Positions 8,743 through 18,283 of a stretch of 54,950 nucleotides of DNA are shown piece after piece. Both the position numbers and the translations under genes were made by a program. The notes under the pieces were generated by a model. The model worked only from the letters and a program-made list of their open reading frames with translations, ran no database searches and was not told the DNA's origin. The stretch spans positions 1 through 54,950 of the forward strand of contig NZ_JAJBZT010000015.1 of the NCBI RefSeq assembly GCF_020564625.1. The letters run 5' to 3'. Positions within the stretch are counted from its first letter, which is position 1. Every line of letters begins with the position of its first letter. The stretch is from Leeia speluncae (GTDB lineage: Bacteria > Pseudomonadota > Gammaproteobacteria > Burkholderiales > Leeiaceae).

Positions 8743-9429
8743 ATGAAACTGCATGTGTTTAATCAAATCTCTGAGCAATCCTCTGCAATTGCAAAAGCGA
8801 TTGCTCAGCAATTAAGTGCAACGCTTGCGAACCAAGACTCTGCTGTGATTGCAGTGTCTGGTGGGAAATCTCCTGTTCCTGTATTTGAACAATTGCGTGA
8901 AATGGAGCTGCCTTGGGATCGTGTCATCGTTACTTTAGTAGATGAGCGTTGGGTGCCTGAATCCGATAGTGGTAGTAATGCAGCGCTAGTGCGAACGCAT
9001 TTGCTACAAGGACAAGCGGCATCTGCCACGTTTATCCCGATGTTTGGCTCTGAAGCTTCTGCTAGTGACGCAGAAAGCCGATTAAATGCAACTTTTACAC
9101 ATTTAGGACTTCCATTTTCAGTGGTGGTTTTGGGAATGGGTGACGATGGACATACGGCATCCTTGTTTCCTGCTAGCCCAGCTTTAGATGCCGGATTGGC
9201 GAATGATGCACCTATTTGTTTAGCACAGGTTGGCGCAGTCGCACCAACTGATCGCATGAGTTTGACACTGCCTGCGATTAATCAAGCCGGTAAAGTATTC
9301 CTCCAGTTTGCGGGTAGTGCCAAAAAGGCTGTATTTGATAAAGCATGCGAAGCGCCTTCGAAGACATGGCCAGTGAGCTTTGTCTTATGTGATACAGCAG
9401 CAGATGTCGAGGTATTTTATGCAGAATAA
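8743..9429 (+). CDS. pgl: 6-phosphogluconolactonase (DevB/SOL type)
   Basis: A 228-residue protein of the glucosamine-6-phosphate isomerase/6-phosphogluconolactonase fold. It hydrolyses 6-phosphogluconolactone made by Zwf. Family blocks: AVSGGKSPVPVFEQL near residues 39-53, LVDERWVPESDSGSN near 65-79 and VLGMGDDGHTASLFP near 127-141. It lies directly between zwf and glk and overlaps glk by 11 bases, consistent with coupled translation. The length is typical for this family and the frame is intact. Confidence 0.95.
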   Translation: MKLHVFNQISEQSSAIAKAIAQQLSATLANQDSAVIAVSGGKSPVPVFEQLREMELPWDRVIVTLVDERWVPESDSGSNAALVRTHLLQGQAASATFIPMFGSEASASDAESRLNATFTHLGLPFSVVVLGMGDDGHTASLFPASPALDAGLANDAPICLAQVGAVAPTDRMSLTLPAINQAGKVFLQFAGSAKKAVFDKACEAPSKTWPVSFVLCDTAADVEVFYAE

Positions 9430-10453
9430 CCTTCGACCATGGTTAATTGCTGATATTGGCGGAACCAATGCTCGTTTTGCTTTGGTCGACCCAACAGAAG
9501 TGAATACAAGTTTCCGCTTTCATAATGAACACGTTTTACCTACTAGTAGTTATGGAAGCTTGCTTGAAGCGATTGAAGCATATTTAACGACGGTAGGTTA
9601 CGCAGAATCGCATAATCGCCCTGAATATGCGGCTTTTGGCATTGCCAATCCGATTGCTGGTGATGTGGTGAAGATGACTAACCATAGCTGGCAATTTTCT
9701 ATTTCAGGCTTGCAAGCAGAGTTGGGTCTCAAAAAACTGCTCATGCTGAACGATTTTTCTGCATTGGCTTTGGCGCTTCCTCATTTGTCTTCCGAAGAAG
9801 TTCACAAAGTATGTGGTGGAGAGGTTGTGGATGGTGCTGCTATTGCGCTAATTGGTGCAGGAACCGGCTTAGGTGTCTCTGGGCTAGTACCAAATGGACA
9901 TGGTGGCTGGATTGCACTTTCTGGTGAAGGAGGGCACGCAACTGTTTCCCCATTTAATGAAAAAGAACGTGCATTGATGGCATTGGTTCAGCAAAAGCTG
10001 GGGAATGATGCCCATATTTCTTTTGAGCGATTCTTGTGTGGCGGTGGTGGTGCAGAGCCGATGGGCCTGCCACTGATCTATGAAGCGGTTTGCGAATTAA
10101 ATAGCGTTGAAAAGCTAGACTTTGGCCCTGCTGATATTTCGACATTAGGTGTGTCGAATGCGGATGCACAATGCCGAGAAACGATTGATCTATTTTGTGC
10201 CATGTTGGCAACTGCCGCTGCAAATTTGGTGCTGACCTTAGGTGCGCGTGGTGGTTGTTACATTGGTGGTGGCATTGTGCCTAGACTAGGCGAGTACTTT
10301 GCAGATTCTCCATTTATCGCTCGATTTAAAGATAAAGGTCGTTTCTCGACCTATATGTCGAACGTGCCAGTTTTTGTTATTCAAGCAAAGTACCCAGCCT
10401 TTACTGGTGCAACCGCTGCGCTACAGCAATTCTTACGTGAGTCTGGTGAATAG
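9419..10453 (+). CDS. glk: Glucokinase
   Basis: A 344-residue protein of the E. coli-type Glk family (not ROK). It phosphorylates glucose with ATP in the cytoplasm, feeding Zwf and Pgi. ADIGGTNAR at residues 11-19 is the phosphate-1 motif; LIGAGTGLGVS and SGEGGHATVSP form the sugar/phosphate-2 region. I chose ATG 9419, not a frame start 13 codons earlier, because GAGG lies 7 bases upstream and the protein then starts just before the ATPase motif. In Burkholderia-type genomes glucokinase is fused to a RpiR regulator; here it stops and hexR follows 85 bases later in a different frame. Confidence 0.95.
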   Translation: MQNNLRPWLIADIGGTNARFALVDPTEVNTSFRFHNEHVLPTSSYGSLLEAIEAYLTTVGYAESHNRPEYAAFGIANPIAGDVVKMTNHSWQFSISGLQAELGLKKLLMLNDFSALALALPHLSSEEVHKVCGGEVVDGAAIALIGAGTGLGVSGLVPNGHGGWIALSGEGGHATVSPFNEKERALMALVQQKLGNDAHISFERFLCGGGGAEPMGLPLIYEAVCELNSVEKLDFGPADISTLGVSNADAQCRETIDLFCAMLATAAANLVLTLGARGGCYIGGGIVPRLGEYFADSPFIARFKDKGRFSTYMSNVPVFVIQAKYPAFTGATAALQQFLRESGE

Positions 10454-10538
10454 CAGACTTAACTAGCATGAATTTGGTACGATAGCGGCTCTAACTCAAA
10501 ACAATTAGCAAGCAAATCATTTATAAAAGGGCAAGAGG

Positions 10539-11387
10539 GTGCTAAATCGAATCAATCATCAGCTAAATAATTTGCCAAAAGCCGAGCGTCTAGTGGCTAA
10601 GCAGGTGTTGGAACAACCTCGCTGGGCAGTTGAAGCACCGGTGGCTGAAATTGCGCGGGTTGCGCAAGTAAGCCAACCGACGGTGATTCGTTTTTGCCGA
10701 AGTATGGGATGCGATGGTTTATCTGACTTTAAACGTCGTTTAGCCAATAGCTTGGCCAGTGGAGTACCTTTTGTCCATAGCAGTGTCACGCTGGAAGATT
10801 CTGTTTCTGATCTTTCTGCCAAAGTGTTTGATAACACGATCTCTGCGCTATTGAAATGTCGAAATGACTTATCTGCCCTGTCTTTGCAACAGGGCATTTT
10901 GTTGTTAAGCGAAGCAAAGCGTATCGAATTTTATGGCCAAGGTAACTCCGGCATTATTGCCGAAGATGCACAACATAAATTCTTCCGTTACGGCGTCCCA
11001 ACGGCTGCTTATAGTGATCCCCATGTGCATCGCATGGCGGCAGCGGTGCTAAATGCTGGGGATGTGGTGGTGGCCGTATCTGCAAGTGGCCGATCTACCG
11101 ACATTATTCATTCTGTACAAATGGCGCTATCTGTCGGCGCTAAGGTGATTGCCATTACGCCATCAGGTACGCCTTTGGCACGAATTGCAACGGTCGCCTT
11201 AGGGGCGGATGTTCAAGAGGATGTGGAAGTATATGCTCCGATGCTGTCTCGGTTGGTGCAGTTGGTCATTATTGATGTATTGGCGGTTGGTGTTGCGTTA
11301 AAACGCGGACCAGAAGCCATTTCACAATTAGAAAAAGCTAAGCGTAGTTTGAGAGAAAAACGAGTTAGGAACGGGGAAGACGTCTAA
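10539..11387 (+). CDS. hexR: HexR-type RpiR-family regulator
   Basis: A 282-residue RpiR-family protein. The N-terminal helix-turn-helix spans about residues 1-75 ([23 protein letters not shown] at about 35-57) and a SIS sugar-phosphate-binding domain starts near residue 129 (FYGQGNSG, later SASGRSTDI). HexR represses zwf and edd-eda and is released by KDPG in Pseudomonas and Shewanella; its place in the cluster and the two inverted repeats in the edd/zwf region support the same role. The start is GTG 10539 with AAGGG 7 bases upstream. pgi begins 2 bases after its stop. A different RpiR specificity is possible but less likely. Confidence 0.88.
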   Translation: MLNRINHQLNNLPKAERLVAKQVLEQPRWAVEAPVAEIARVAQVSQPTVIRFCRSMGCDGLSDFKRRLANSLASGVPFVHSSVTLEDSVSDLSAKVFDNTISALLKCRNDLSALSLQQGILLLSEAKRIEFYGQGNSGIIAEDAQHKFFRYGVPTAAYSDPHVHRMAAAVLNAGDVVVAVSASGRSTDIIHSVQMALSVGAKVIAITPSGTPLARIATVALGADVQEDVEVYAPMLSRLVQLVIIDVLAVGVALKRGPEAISQLEKAKRSLREKRVRNGEDV

Positions 11388-11389
11388 TC

Positions 11390-13045
11390 ATGTCCAAATT
11401 AACAGAAACTAAAGCATGGGAAGCCTTGTGGGCTCACTTTAGAGAAAATAGTCACCACCACATGCGCGATTTATTTGCGCAAGATGAGCAGCGTTTTGAA
11501 CGCTTCTCATTGCAAGTGGGCGGTATTCTTCTTGATTACTCGAAGAACCGTATCAACCAAGATACGATGGATATGTTGGTTAATTTGGCGCGTGAACGTG
11601 GCATGAGTCAGCGCATTGCTGCGATGTTTAACGGTGAAAAGATCAACTTCACCGAGAAGCGTGCTGTCTTGCATGTGGCGTTGCGTAATCGCACAAATAG
11701 CCCGATTTTGGTTGATGGTGAAAACATTATGCCAAAAGTGAATGCGGTGTTGGACCGCATGTGTGCTTTCGCGCATAGCGTTCGCACTGGCGACTGGTTG
11801 GGTTATACCGGCCAACCGATTACCGATGTTGTCTCTATTGGTATTGGTGGATCTGATCTTGGTCCTCAGATGGTATACGAAGCGCTGAAGCCTTACGCGC
11901 ACCCTCGTATGAAAATGCACTTTGTATCGAACGTTGACGGCAGCCAAATTGCCGAAACGCTAAAAGAAGTGCATCCGGCTAGCACCTTGTTCGTGATTGA
12001 ATCAAAAACCTTTACGACGCAAGAAACGTTAACGAATGCAAAAACTGCCCGCGAATGGTTCTTAGCCTCTGCGAAAGATGAAAAGGCGATTGCGAAGCAC
12101 TTTGTTGCCGTTTCTACCAACCGTCAACGTGTGGTGGATTTTGGTATTGATCCGCAGAATATGTTTGAGTTCTGGGATTGGGTTGGCGGTCGTTTCTCTG
12201 TTTGGTCTTCTATCGGTTTGCCGATTGTATTGGCGCTGGGTCGTGATCACTTCTATGAGTTGCTAAATGGTGCTCACCTAATGGATCAGCATTTTAGAAA
12301 TGCGCCATTAGAGAAAAATATGCCGGTATTACTTGGTCTACTGGGTATTTGGTACATGAACTTCTATGGTGGTGGCTCGCATGTCATCGCCCCTTATGAT
12401 CAGTATTTACATCGTTTCCCATCTTACATCCAGCAGTTAGATATGGAATCGAATGGTAAACAAGTGAACCGTGAAGGTGAGCGAGTAGACCATGAGACGG
12501 CTCCAATTATTTGGGGTGAGACAGGGATTAATGGTCAGCATGCTTACTACCAATTATTGCATCAAGGTACACACATTTCCCCAATCGATTTAATTTGTTC
12601 GATTGATGGTCGTCACTCGATGCCTGGTCACCATGACATTCTGCTTTCTAACGTATTTGCTCAAGCACAAGCCTTTATGCAAGGTAAAACCGCAGAGGAA
12701 GTTCGTGCAGAACTTGTCGCGCAAGGCTTGTCTGGAGATGAGTTAGAGCAAATGATTCCGCACCGTGTATTTGATGGTAATCGACCAACCAATACGATTT
12801 TGGTATCGAATCTGGATGCCCATAACCTAGGTGCTTTGATTGCGTTGTACGAGCATAAAATCTTTGTACAAGGTACAATCTGGGGGATTAACTCATTTGA
12901 CCAATGGGGGGTTGAACTAGGCAAACAATTAGCCAAGAAGATCCACCAGCAATTGGTTGATGGTTCAGAAGTTTCTGAGCATGACAGCTCTACACGTAAT
13001 CTGATCGAGTATTACCGTCGGTTTACGAAAGCTAGTAAAGCCTAA
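11390..13045 (+). CDS. pgi: Glucose-6-phosphate isomerase
   Basis: A 551-residue cytoplasmic enzyme, normal length. It interconverts glucose-6-phosphate and fructose-6-phosphate. Visible: GIGGSDLGP at residues 151-159, the first family signature around [16 protein letters not shown] at 263-278, and [18 protein letters not shown] carrying catalytic Glu and His. Its ATG is 2 bases after the hexR stop, so it is the last gene of the zwf operon. In this setting it returns fructose-6-phosphate, for instance from the AGE/PfkB module further right, into the oxidative route. Two hairpins with T tracts follow. Confidence 0.98.
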   Translation: MSKLTETKAWEALWAHFRENSHHHMRDLFAQDEQRFERFSLQVGGILLDYSKNRINQDTMDMLVNLARERGMSQRIAAMFNGEKINFTEKRAVLHVALRNRTNSPILVDGENIMPKVNAVLDRMCAFAHSVRTGDWLGYTGQPITDVVSIGIGGSDLGPQMVYEALKPYAHPRMKMHFVSNVDGSQIAETLKEVHPASTLFVIESKTFTTQETLTNAKTAREWFLASAKDEKAIAKHFVAVSTNRQRVVDFGIDPQNMFEFWDWVGGRFSVWSSIGLPIVLALGRDHFYELLNGAHLMDQHFRNAPLEKNMPVLLGLLGIWYMNFYGGGSHVIAPYDQYLHRFPSYIQQLDMESNGKQVNREGERVDHETAPIIWGETGINGQHAYYQLLHQGTHISPIDLICSIDGRHSMPGHHDILLSNVFAQAQAFMQGKTAEEVRAELVAQGLSGDELEQMIPHRVFDGNRPTNTILVSNLDAHNLGALIALYEHKIFVQGTIWGINSFDQWGVELGKQLAKKIHQQLVDGSEVSEHDSSTRNLIEYYRRFTKASKA

Positions 13046-13077
13046 GCATAACTAAAGGTCTGCTAGCATCCTGTTCG

Positions 13078-13115
13078 GAAAGGTGGGCGATATCCGCTGT
13101 CCACCTTTCTGTTTT
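13078..13115 (+). terminator. Terminator 1 after pgi
   Basis: A GAAAGGTGG/CCACCTTTC stem (13078-13086 with 13101-13109) is followed by TGTTTT. It lies 32 bases past the pgi stop. The T tract is interrupted, so termination may be partial. Confidence 0.6.
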
Positions 13116-13133
13116 GGGGAGGGTGTTGTCCCG

Positions 13134-13177
13134 AGGCGAAACGTGCCATGGGGGTGCGCGTTCGCCTGATTTTTTTT
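13134..13177 (+). terminator. Terminator 2, between pgi and queF
   Basis: AGGCGAA (13134-13140) pairs with TTCGCCT (13161-13167), extended by CGTGC with GCGCG. Eight T follow at 13170-13177. It is stronger than the hairpin before it. The remaining 13178-13300 up to queF holds no reading frame. Confidence 0.75.
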
Positions 13178-13300
13178 CGTATGTACTCGATGTTCTTTGC
13201 TGCGCTTCTTTGATTTAAAATTTCCTAAGTGTTTTTCTTTATTGCTAGCCCGCGTGTGTTAGCATTTCTCTATCTATGATTGTTCCAAAAGTTGTTGATT

Positions 13301-14170
13301 ATGTCTGATGCTATTCATTCAAATGCAGGTGTGCCTGAGGCTTCTCCGCTAGGCAAAACGGTTACTTATCGAGATACCTATGCGCCAGAATTATTGTTTC
13401 CTATTCCTAGGCAAGGAAAGCGTGATGAACTCAGTATTCAGGCTAATCAGCTACCCTTTATGGGCGTAGATATTTGGAACGGTTACGAGTTGTCTTGGTT
13501 AAATGCTAAAGGTAAACCACAAGTAGCAATTGCGGTTTTTACGATTCCAGCCGACTCTCCTTGTTTAATTGAATCTAAATCCTTCAAGCTTTACTTAAAT
13601 AGCTTTAACCAAACACGCATTTCTAGCTGGGATGAAATGAGGACTCGTTTGGTGAAAGACCTTTCGTCGGCGGCTGGTGCTGGTGTGATGGTTCAACTCC
13701 ATGAGCTTGCTAAGTATGACGCGCAAAGTATTGGTAAGTTAGAAGGTTATTGTATCGATGGCTTAGATATTGAAGTAGATCAGTATGATCCAGATCCTTC
13801 GCGATTAGCATTTGCGCCTGTGAATGCGGAAGAGGGCGAAGCGCCAGTAGAAGAAGTGCTGATTTCTCATTTATTAAAGTCTAACTGCCTAGTAACCGGG
13901 CAGCCGGATTGGGGCAGTGTACAAATTCATTATGTTGGTCAACAAATTAGCCAAGAAAGCCTACTTCGTTACCTGATTGGGTTTAGACAACACAATGAGT
14001 TTCACGAGCAATGTGTAGAGCGAATTTTTACCGATATTATGCGCGAATTAAAACCACTGAAATTAAGTGTGTACGCACGTTACACTAGACGTGGTGGCTT
14101 GGATATCAACCCATTTAGAACAAATTTCCCGCAAGGCATGCCTCCAAACTTACGCTTGGCTCGTCAATAA
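13301..14170 (+). CDS. queF: NADPH-dependent 7-cyano-7-deazaguanine reductase
   Basis: A 289-residue long-form QueF (E. coli length is 282). It reduces preQ0 to preQ1 in queuosine tRNA modification. Visible: the substrate-side [15 protein letters not shown] motif near residues 91-105 and the catalytic cysteine in [12 protein letters not shown], with the conserved Asp in QPDW. The C-terminal NPFRTNFP is typical. ATG 13301 is preferred over an upstream TTG because MSDA lies where the family starts, although its ribosome site is weak. It appears to be a single-gene unit after two terminators; I found no preQ1 riboswitch. Confidence 0.95.
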   Translation: MSDAIHSNAGVPEASPLGKTVTYRDTYAPELLFPIPRQGKRDELSIQANQLPFMGVDIWNGYELSWLNAKGKPQVAIAVFTIPADSPCLIESKSFKLYLNSFNQTRISSWDEMRTRLVKDLSSAAGAGVMVQLHELAKYDAQSIGKLEGYCIDGLDIEVDQYDPDPSRLAFAPVNAEEGEAPVEEVLISHLLKSNCLVTGQPDWGSVQIHYVGQQISQESLLRYLIGFRQHNEFHEQCVERIFTDIMRELKPLKLSVYARYTRRGGLDINPFRTNFPQGMPPNLRLARQ

Positions 14171-14235
14171 TGACGTATTCATGTCATACTTACTTTATTG
14201 GGAGAAACGTACTGATCTAATTGGGAGATAGGCAG

Positions 14236-16602
14236 ATGAGTGAGCAGTCATTTGGTGTGACGCAAATGGTGGATGTCAGTGAGCGTTTAAATTTTCATCG
14301 GCACCTGCAAACACTTGTCAATAAAATCCATGCGACCCAAGATGTAGATGAATTGATGGTAGAGTTATCTGCTGAACTTTGCCATCATTTTGGCGCAGAT
14401 CGTTTAACGATTTATGTGCTTTCTGAAGATCAGACCTCCATTATTTCCAAAGTTAAAACCGGTTTAAATGCCTTTAAAGATATTCGCTTACCGATATCCG
14501 AACAAAGTATTGCTGGGTTTTGCGCCTTACATAAACGTCGTTTAAATATTGCGAATGTTTATGATGAGAACGAGCTTTCTCGATACAGCCCTCAACTAAA
14601 GCATTTGTCTGAAGTCGATAAACGTACCGGTTACGTGACGAGACAAATGTTGGTCTCCCCCATTCTAGACGAGCGCGATAATAGCCTTGTCGGCGTTTTG
14701 CAGCTGATTAACCAAAAAGACAATCAGCCATTTTCTTTATTGGCATTAGAAGGCGTCATTGAAATTGCAAAAACACTGGCGATTGCATTGCGCCAGCGTC
14801 AGGCGGGCGTGTTCGTTGCAAAATCTCGTTACGACTATTTGATACAAGATGGGGTGATTGCACTTGCAGAAATGCGCTTGGCGCAAATTTCTGCGAGACG
14901 AAAAAACAAAGACTTCGAATCAACCTTGATCGAAGAGTTTCAAGTGAGTAAAGAGTCGATTGGCCAAGCACTCGCTCACTTTTACCAAGTTCCCTATCGG
15001 CCGTTTAAGGCTGGATTAATCAAACCATTGAATTTGCTGAAGTCTTTAAAACGCGAGTTTTTAGAAGAACAACAATGGTTACCGCTAGAAGAGACCACTA
15101 GCGGGATTGTCATACTGACAAAAGATCCTGAGCAAATTCGCAATACGCGGGTTGCCCAACAATTGTATCCTCAAGGTCAGCTGATTTATGCGGTAGCAAC
15201 AACTGTGGATTTCAATGCGACCCTTGATGCTTTTTATGGTGCGGGGAACGGGGATGATGGCAGTCATATCACCGATATTTTGTCGGATATGGAAGATGAT
15301 GTGAGTGAAGTTGTCACGTCAGAAGATGTGAGTGCTGCGCAAGACAATGAACTCGTCAAGTTAGTAAATAAAATCATTGTGGATGCTTACAATCAAGGTG
15401 TCAGCGATATTCATATTGAGCCTTATCCTGGTAGAAATAAAACCGAAATTCGCTTTCGTCGGGATGGTACCTTGGTGCCCTATATTGAAGTGCCTTCCAG
15501 TTATCGCGAGCCGTTAATCACACGTATTAAAATTATGTGTGATCTAGATATTTCGGAGCGAAGAAGACCACAAGATGGAAAAATCAAATTTAAAAAATTT
15601 GGTCCGCTAGATATCGAACTTCGCGTTGCCACTGTGCCTACTTCTGGCGGTTTGGAAGATGTGGTGCTGCGTATTTTGGCAGCAGGCGAGCCGATTCCGC
15701 TAGAGAAGTTAGGGTTATCTAAAAATAACCACCAACGGTTAGTGAATGTAGTGAATAAACCGTATGGATTATTCTTTGTTTGTGGCCCGACTGGATCTGG
15801 TAAAACTACCACCTTGCATTCGGTGCTCAAGTATCTCAATACCTCAGAAACCAAGATTTGGACTGCTGAAGACCCGGTTGAAATTACCCAAAAAGGGCTG
15901 CGGCAGGTTCAGATGAACCCGAAAGCAGGATTAACTTTTGCAACTGCGATGAAGTCTTTCTTGCGTGCAGACCCAGATGTGATCATGGTGGGTGAAATGC
16001 GAGACAAGGAGACAACATCGATTGGTATCGAAGCTTCGTTGACAGGGCATTTGGTGCTGGCGACGCTACATACCAACAGTGCGCCAGAGTCAATTATTCG
16101 CTTGTTAGATATGGGGATGGACCCATTTAACTTTGCCGATGCGTTACTAGGAATATTGGCTCAGCGCTTAGCAAAGCGTTTATGCCCAAGTTGTAAGGAA
16201 GCGTATCAGCCATCTGATGCCGAGATGTTGCAACTAGTTGAAGAATATGCGGAAGAGCTGTTACAGACTTCTCGTTGGAAAGAAAATCCTCAGCAAGAAA
16301 AGCAAAAGCTACTGCAAGATTGGAAGAAAGACTTCGCAAACGCCGAAGGGAAATTCACTCTCTATCGCAAAAAAGGGTGCGATGTTTGCCAAGGCTCTGG
16401 TTATAAAGGTCGCCTTGGCTTACATGAATTACTGGTTGGGTCGGATGCTTCTAAAAAGGCCATTCAAAACCATGCGAGGGTGGCAGAACTACTCGCGATT
16501 GCCTTAGAAGAAGGGATGCGAACGCTTAAGCAAGATGGTATTGAAAAAGTCTTGCAAGGATTTACCGATATGCCGCAGATCCGTGCGGTTTGCATTAAGT
16601 AA
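14236..16602 (+). CDS. GAF domain-fused PilB/GspE-family secretion ATPase
   Basis: A 788-residue protein. Residues about 15-200 are a GAF sensor domain (HHFGADRLTIYVL, LVGVLQLINQKD). About 200-330 is a degenerate T2SSE/MshEN-like N-domain. The remainder is a PilB/GspE hexameric ATPase: DIHIEP box, Walker A GPTGSGKTT at 517-525, DPDVIMVGEMRD Walker B, GHLVLATLHTN His box and a zinc-type tetracysteine (CPSC at 650-653, CDVC at 715-718) with an insertion of about 60 residues between the pairs. ATG 14236 follows GGGAG at good spacing. No pilin, PilC or secretin genes are near, so its machine is unknown. The GAF fusion suggests ligand- or redox-regulated ATPase activity (inference). Confidence 0.85.
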   Translation: MSEQSFGVTQMVDVSERLNFHRHLQTLVNKIHATQDVDELMVELSAELCHHFGADRLTIYVLSEDQTSIISKVKTGLNAFKDIRLPISEQSIAGFCALHKRRLNIANVYDENELSRYSPQLKHLSEVDKRTGYVTRQMLVSPILDERDNSLVGVLQLINQKDNQPFSLLALEGVIEIAKTLAIALRQRQAGVFVAKSRYDYLIQDGVIALAEMRLAQISARRKNKDFESTLIEEFQVSKESIGQALAHFYQVPYRPFKAGLIKPLNLLKSLKREFLEEQQWLPLEETTSGIVILTKDPEQIRNTRVAQQLYPQGQLIYAVATTVDFNATLDAFYGAGNGDDGSHITDILSDMEDDVSEVVTSEDVSAAQDNELVKLVNKIIVDAYNQGVSDIHIEPYPGRNKTEIRFRRDGTLVPYIEVPSSYREPLITRIKIMCDLDISERRRPQDGKIKFKKFGPLDIELRVATVPTSGGLEDVVLRILAAGEPIPLEKLGLSKNNHQRLVNVVNKPYGLFFVCGPTGSGKTTTLHSVLKYLNTSETKIWTAEDPVEITQKGLRQVQMNPKAGLTFATAMKSFLRADPDVIMVGEMRDKETTSIGIEASLTGHLVLATLHTNSAPESIIRLLDMGMDPFNFADALLGILAQRLAKRLCPSCKEAYQPSDAEMLQLVEEYAEELLQTSRWKENPQQEKQKLLQDWKKDFANAEGKFTLYRKKGCDVCQGSGYKGRLGLHELLVGSDASKKAIQNHARVAELLAIALEEGMRTLKQDGIEKVLQGFTDMPQIRAVCIK

Positions 16603-16608
16603 TGTAGC

Positions 16609-17376
16609 TTATGCTTGAAAATGACTGGGGTTATGCCCAGTCATTCGCTTGCACATCAATGAAAAAGCACTTGGATGTTCAAACCCAATGTCTAATGCAA
16701 TTTTGCTAATGGATTCGCCCTGATGAATACGTGGAATCGCATGAAAAAGACACGCTAATTGAATCCACTCACTAAACGTTTTTTGGGTTTGTTTTACAAA
16801 GTGCCTGCTAAATGTTCTTCTACTAATATGTAGGCTTTCATACCACTCTTCCATCGGCTGATGGATGTTTGGCATCCGTAAAAAGCGTTCACAAAGTTGT
16901 TTGAGCATTGGGTGGGCAGACGGTAGCGGTAATCCAAAATTTGCGCTCGGCAGAAGCGGGACTTCTACTAGCAGCAAATCTAAAATCAATGATTCTCTTT
17001 TTGTTAACACTTGCCGCATGTCAATTGATGCGGCATGGATGAGTAGTTGTTTAACTAAGTCAGAGATGATTTTCACTTCACAATGCAAGCTAGCCTCTTC
17101 GATTGCTTCCGGTTTGATATAGATGCTGCAAGTAGTGACGCTGCTTAGCATTTTCACCGCATGTTCAGTTTCGCTTGGAATCCAAACCGCTTGGTTGCTT
17201 GGGATAATCCATTGTCCGGATTCTGTGCTGACTTCCATCATCCCCGTTGCTGCAAATAACAGTTGATGTCGCTGATGGCGGTGTGGCGCTAAATACGCAT
17301 TCTTAGAATAGTTTTTTTCGATTGCAACAATCGGGTTGGGAAGGTGTTCCCACTCTTGAATATCTGCTTTTTTCAT
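16609..17376 (-). CDS. AraC-family regulator with N-terminal cupin
   Basis: A 255-residue regulator. The N-terminal AraC-type cupin includes LAPHRHQRHQLLFAATG and WIPSETEHAV. The C-terminal helix-turn-helix pair has SRRTFSRHFVKQTQKTFSEW and ISKIALDIGFEHPSAFSLMCKRMTGHNPSHF. ATG 17376 is preferred; an upstream TTG adds 10 residues without clear support. It is divergent from the TSUP permease at 17501 across 124 bp, the classic layout for an AraC regulator and its transporter target. The inducer is unknown. Confidence 0.88.
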   Translation of the reverse strand: MKKADIQEWEHLPNPIVAIEKNYSKNAYLAPHRHQRHQLLFAATGMMEVSTESGQWIIPSNQAVWIPSETEHAVKMLSSVTTCSIYIKPEAIEEASLHCEVKIISDLVKQLLIHAASIDMRQVLTKRESLILDLLLVEVPLLPSANFGLPLPSAHPMLKQLCERFLRMPNIHQPMEEWYESLHISRRTFSRHFVKQTQKTFSEWIQLACLFHAIPRIHQGESISKIALDIGFEHPSAFSLMCKRMTGHNPSHFQA

Positions 17377-17500
17377 TTTTCTACGCACAGAGATAGATTG
17401 AACCAAGTTGGCATTTTAGATGGGTTGAATGTCATTTTCCATTATTTATGTCTTTGAAGTGTTTTCATAACATATGCTCTCTACCAAATGAGAGATAAAG

Positions 17501-18262
17501 ATGAATATTGTGATTCTTGGTTTACTGTGTGGCGTATGCTTTCGCTGCTTTGGGTTTGGTGGCGGCTTTTTTCTAGTTCCGGCGCTATTTGAGACGACAA
17601 ACGAAGTCAATTCACCTTTGGATATGCTAAGTACCATCCAAGTAGTCGTCATCGTGATGTTAGTGAATAGTGGAATTCATGTGTTGCCACGTTGTCTCAA
17701 ATCCCCGGAAAAATACAAGCAGGTATTTCGATTTACCCCTGTACTGTTTATTGGCGCACTCGCAGGCGGATGGTTGGCAATTAGCCTAGGTGGCAAGACG
17801 CTTCAGATACTGTTTATTGCCTACTTATTGATGTCACTCTTGTTTGGAGAGGCGATCTTTAGGCATGCACATATATTTCGCCGTGAATTGCCGACAGAAT
17901 CGACATGCTTAGCAATGGTTGCTAGTACCGCTGGCATGTTGGGCGTAGGGGGGAGCGTATTTCTGGTGCCTTGGTTTTATCTAAGCAATAATGAAGAAAT
18001 GAAGATGGCAGTGGAACTGAGTCAGTTTTGTACCTTCTTTATTATGCTAGGTTCCTCTTTTAGTGCTTTCTTTGGCATGCATCAGATTTCATTTTCCTTT
18101 GCTTGGTTAAACTGGCTTGTTGTATTGGTTGCGTGTATGCAATTGGGGAGTTTTCTGGGGCAGTTTCTGCTTTCTTATCTGCCAAAATGGGCTCAGCAAA
18201 TTGGTTATAGATGTTTGTTAGCAACTGTTACGCTTGGCATGATCATCAAAGGACTCACCTAG
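17501..18262 (+). CDS. TSUP (TauE/SafE) family permease
   Basis: A 253-residue integral membrane protein with about eight hydrophobic segments. Two family repeats are marked by GFGGGFFLVPALF near residues 18-30 and GMLGVGGSVFLVPWF near 146-160. TSUP proteins export or import sulfite, sulfoacetate, organosulfonates or small carboxylates. A GAGAGAT ribosome site precedes ATG 17501. The divergent AraC regulator suggests induction by a substrate. pfkA begins 21 bases after its stop, so the two may share a transcript, although a functional link is not obvious. Confidence 0.85.
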   Translation: MNIVILGLLCGVCFRCFGFGGGFFLVPALFETTNEVNSPLDMLSTIQVVVIVMLVNSGIHVLPRCLKSPEKYKQVFRFTPVLFIGALAGGWLAISLGGKTLQILFIAYLLMSLLFGEAIFRHAHIFRRELPTESTCLAMVASTAGMLGVGGSVFLVPWFYLSNNEEMKMAVELSQFCTFFIMLGSSFSAFFGMHQISFSFAWLNWLVVLVACMQLGSFLGQFLLSYLPKWAQQIGYRCLLATVTLGMIIKGLT

Positions 18263-18283
18263 TGGGTAAAAAAAGGATAAAAA

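Noticed and set aside
8805-9257. 150-residue open frame on the minus strand inside pgl
   Set aside because: Pgl is strongly supported on the plus strand; this frame has no ribosome site or family features.
13046-13300. preQ1 riboswitch upstream of queF
   Set aside because: A CTGCTAGCATCCT segment looks faintly like the aptamer loop, but the A-rich tail and CUAA element do not follow it.
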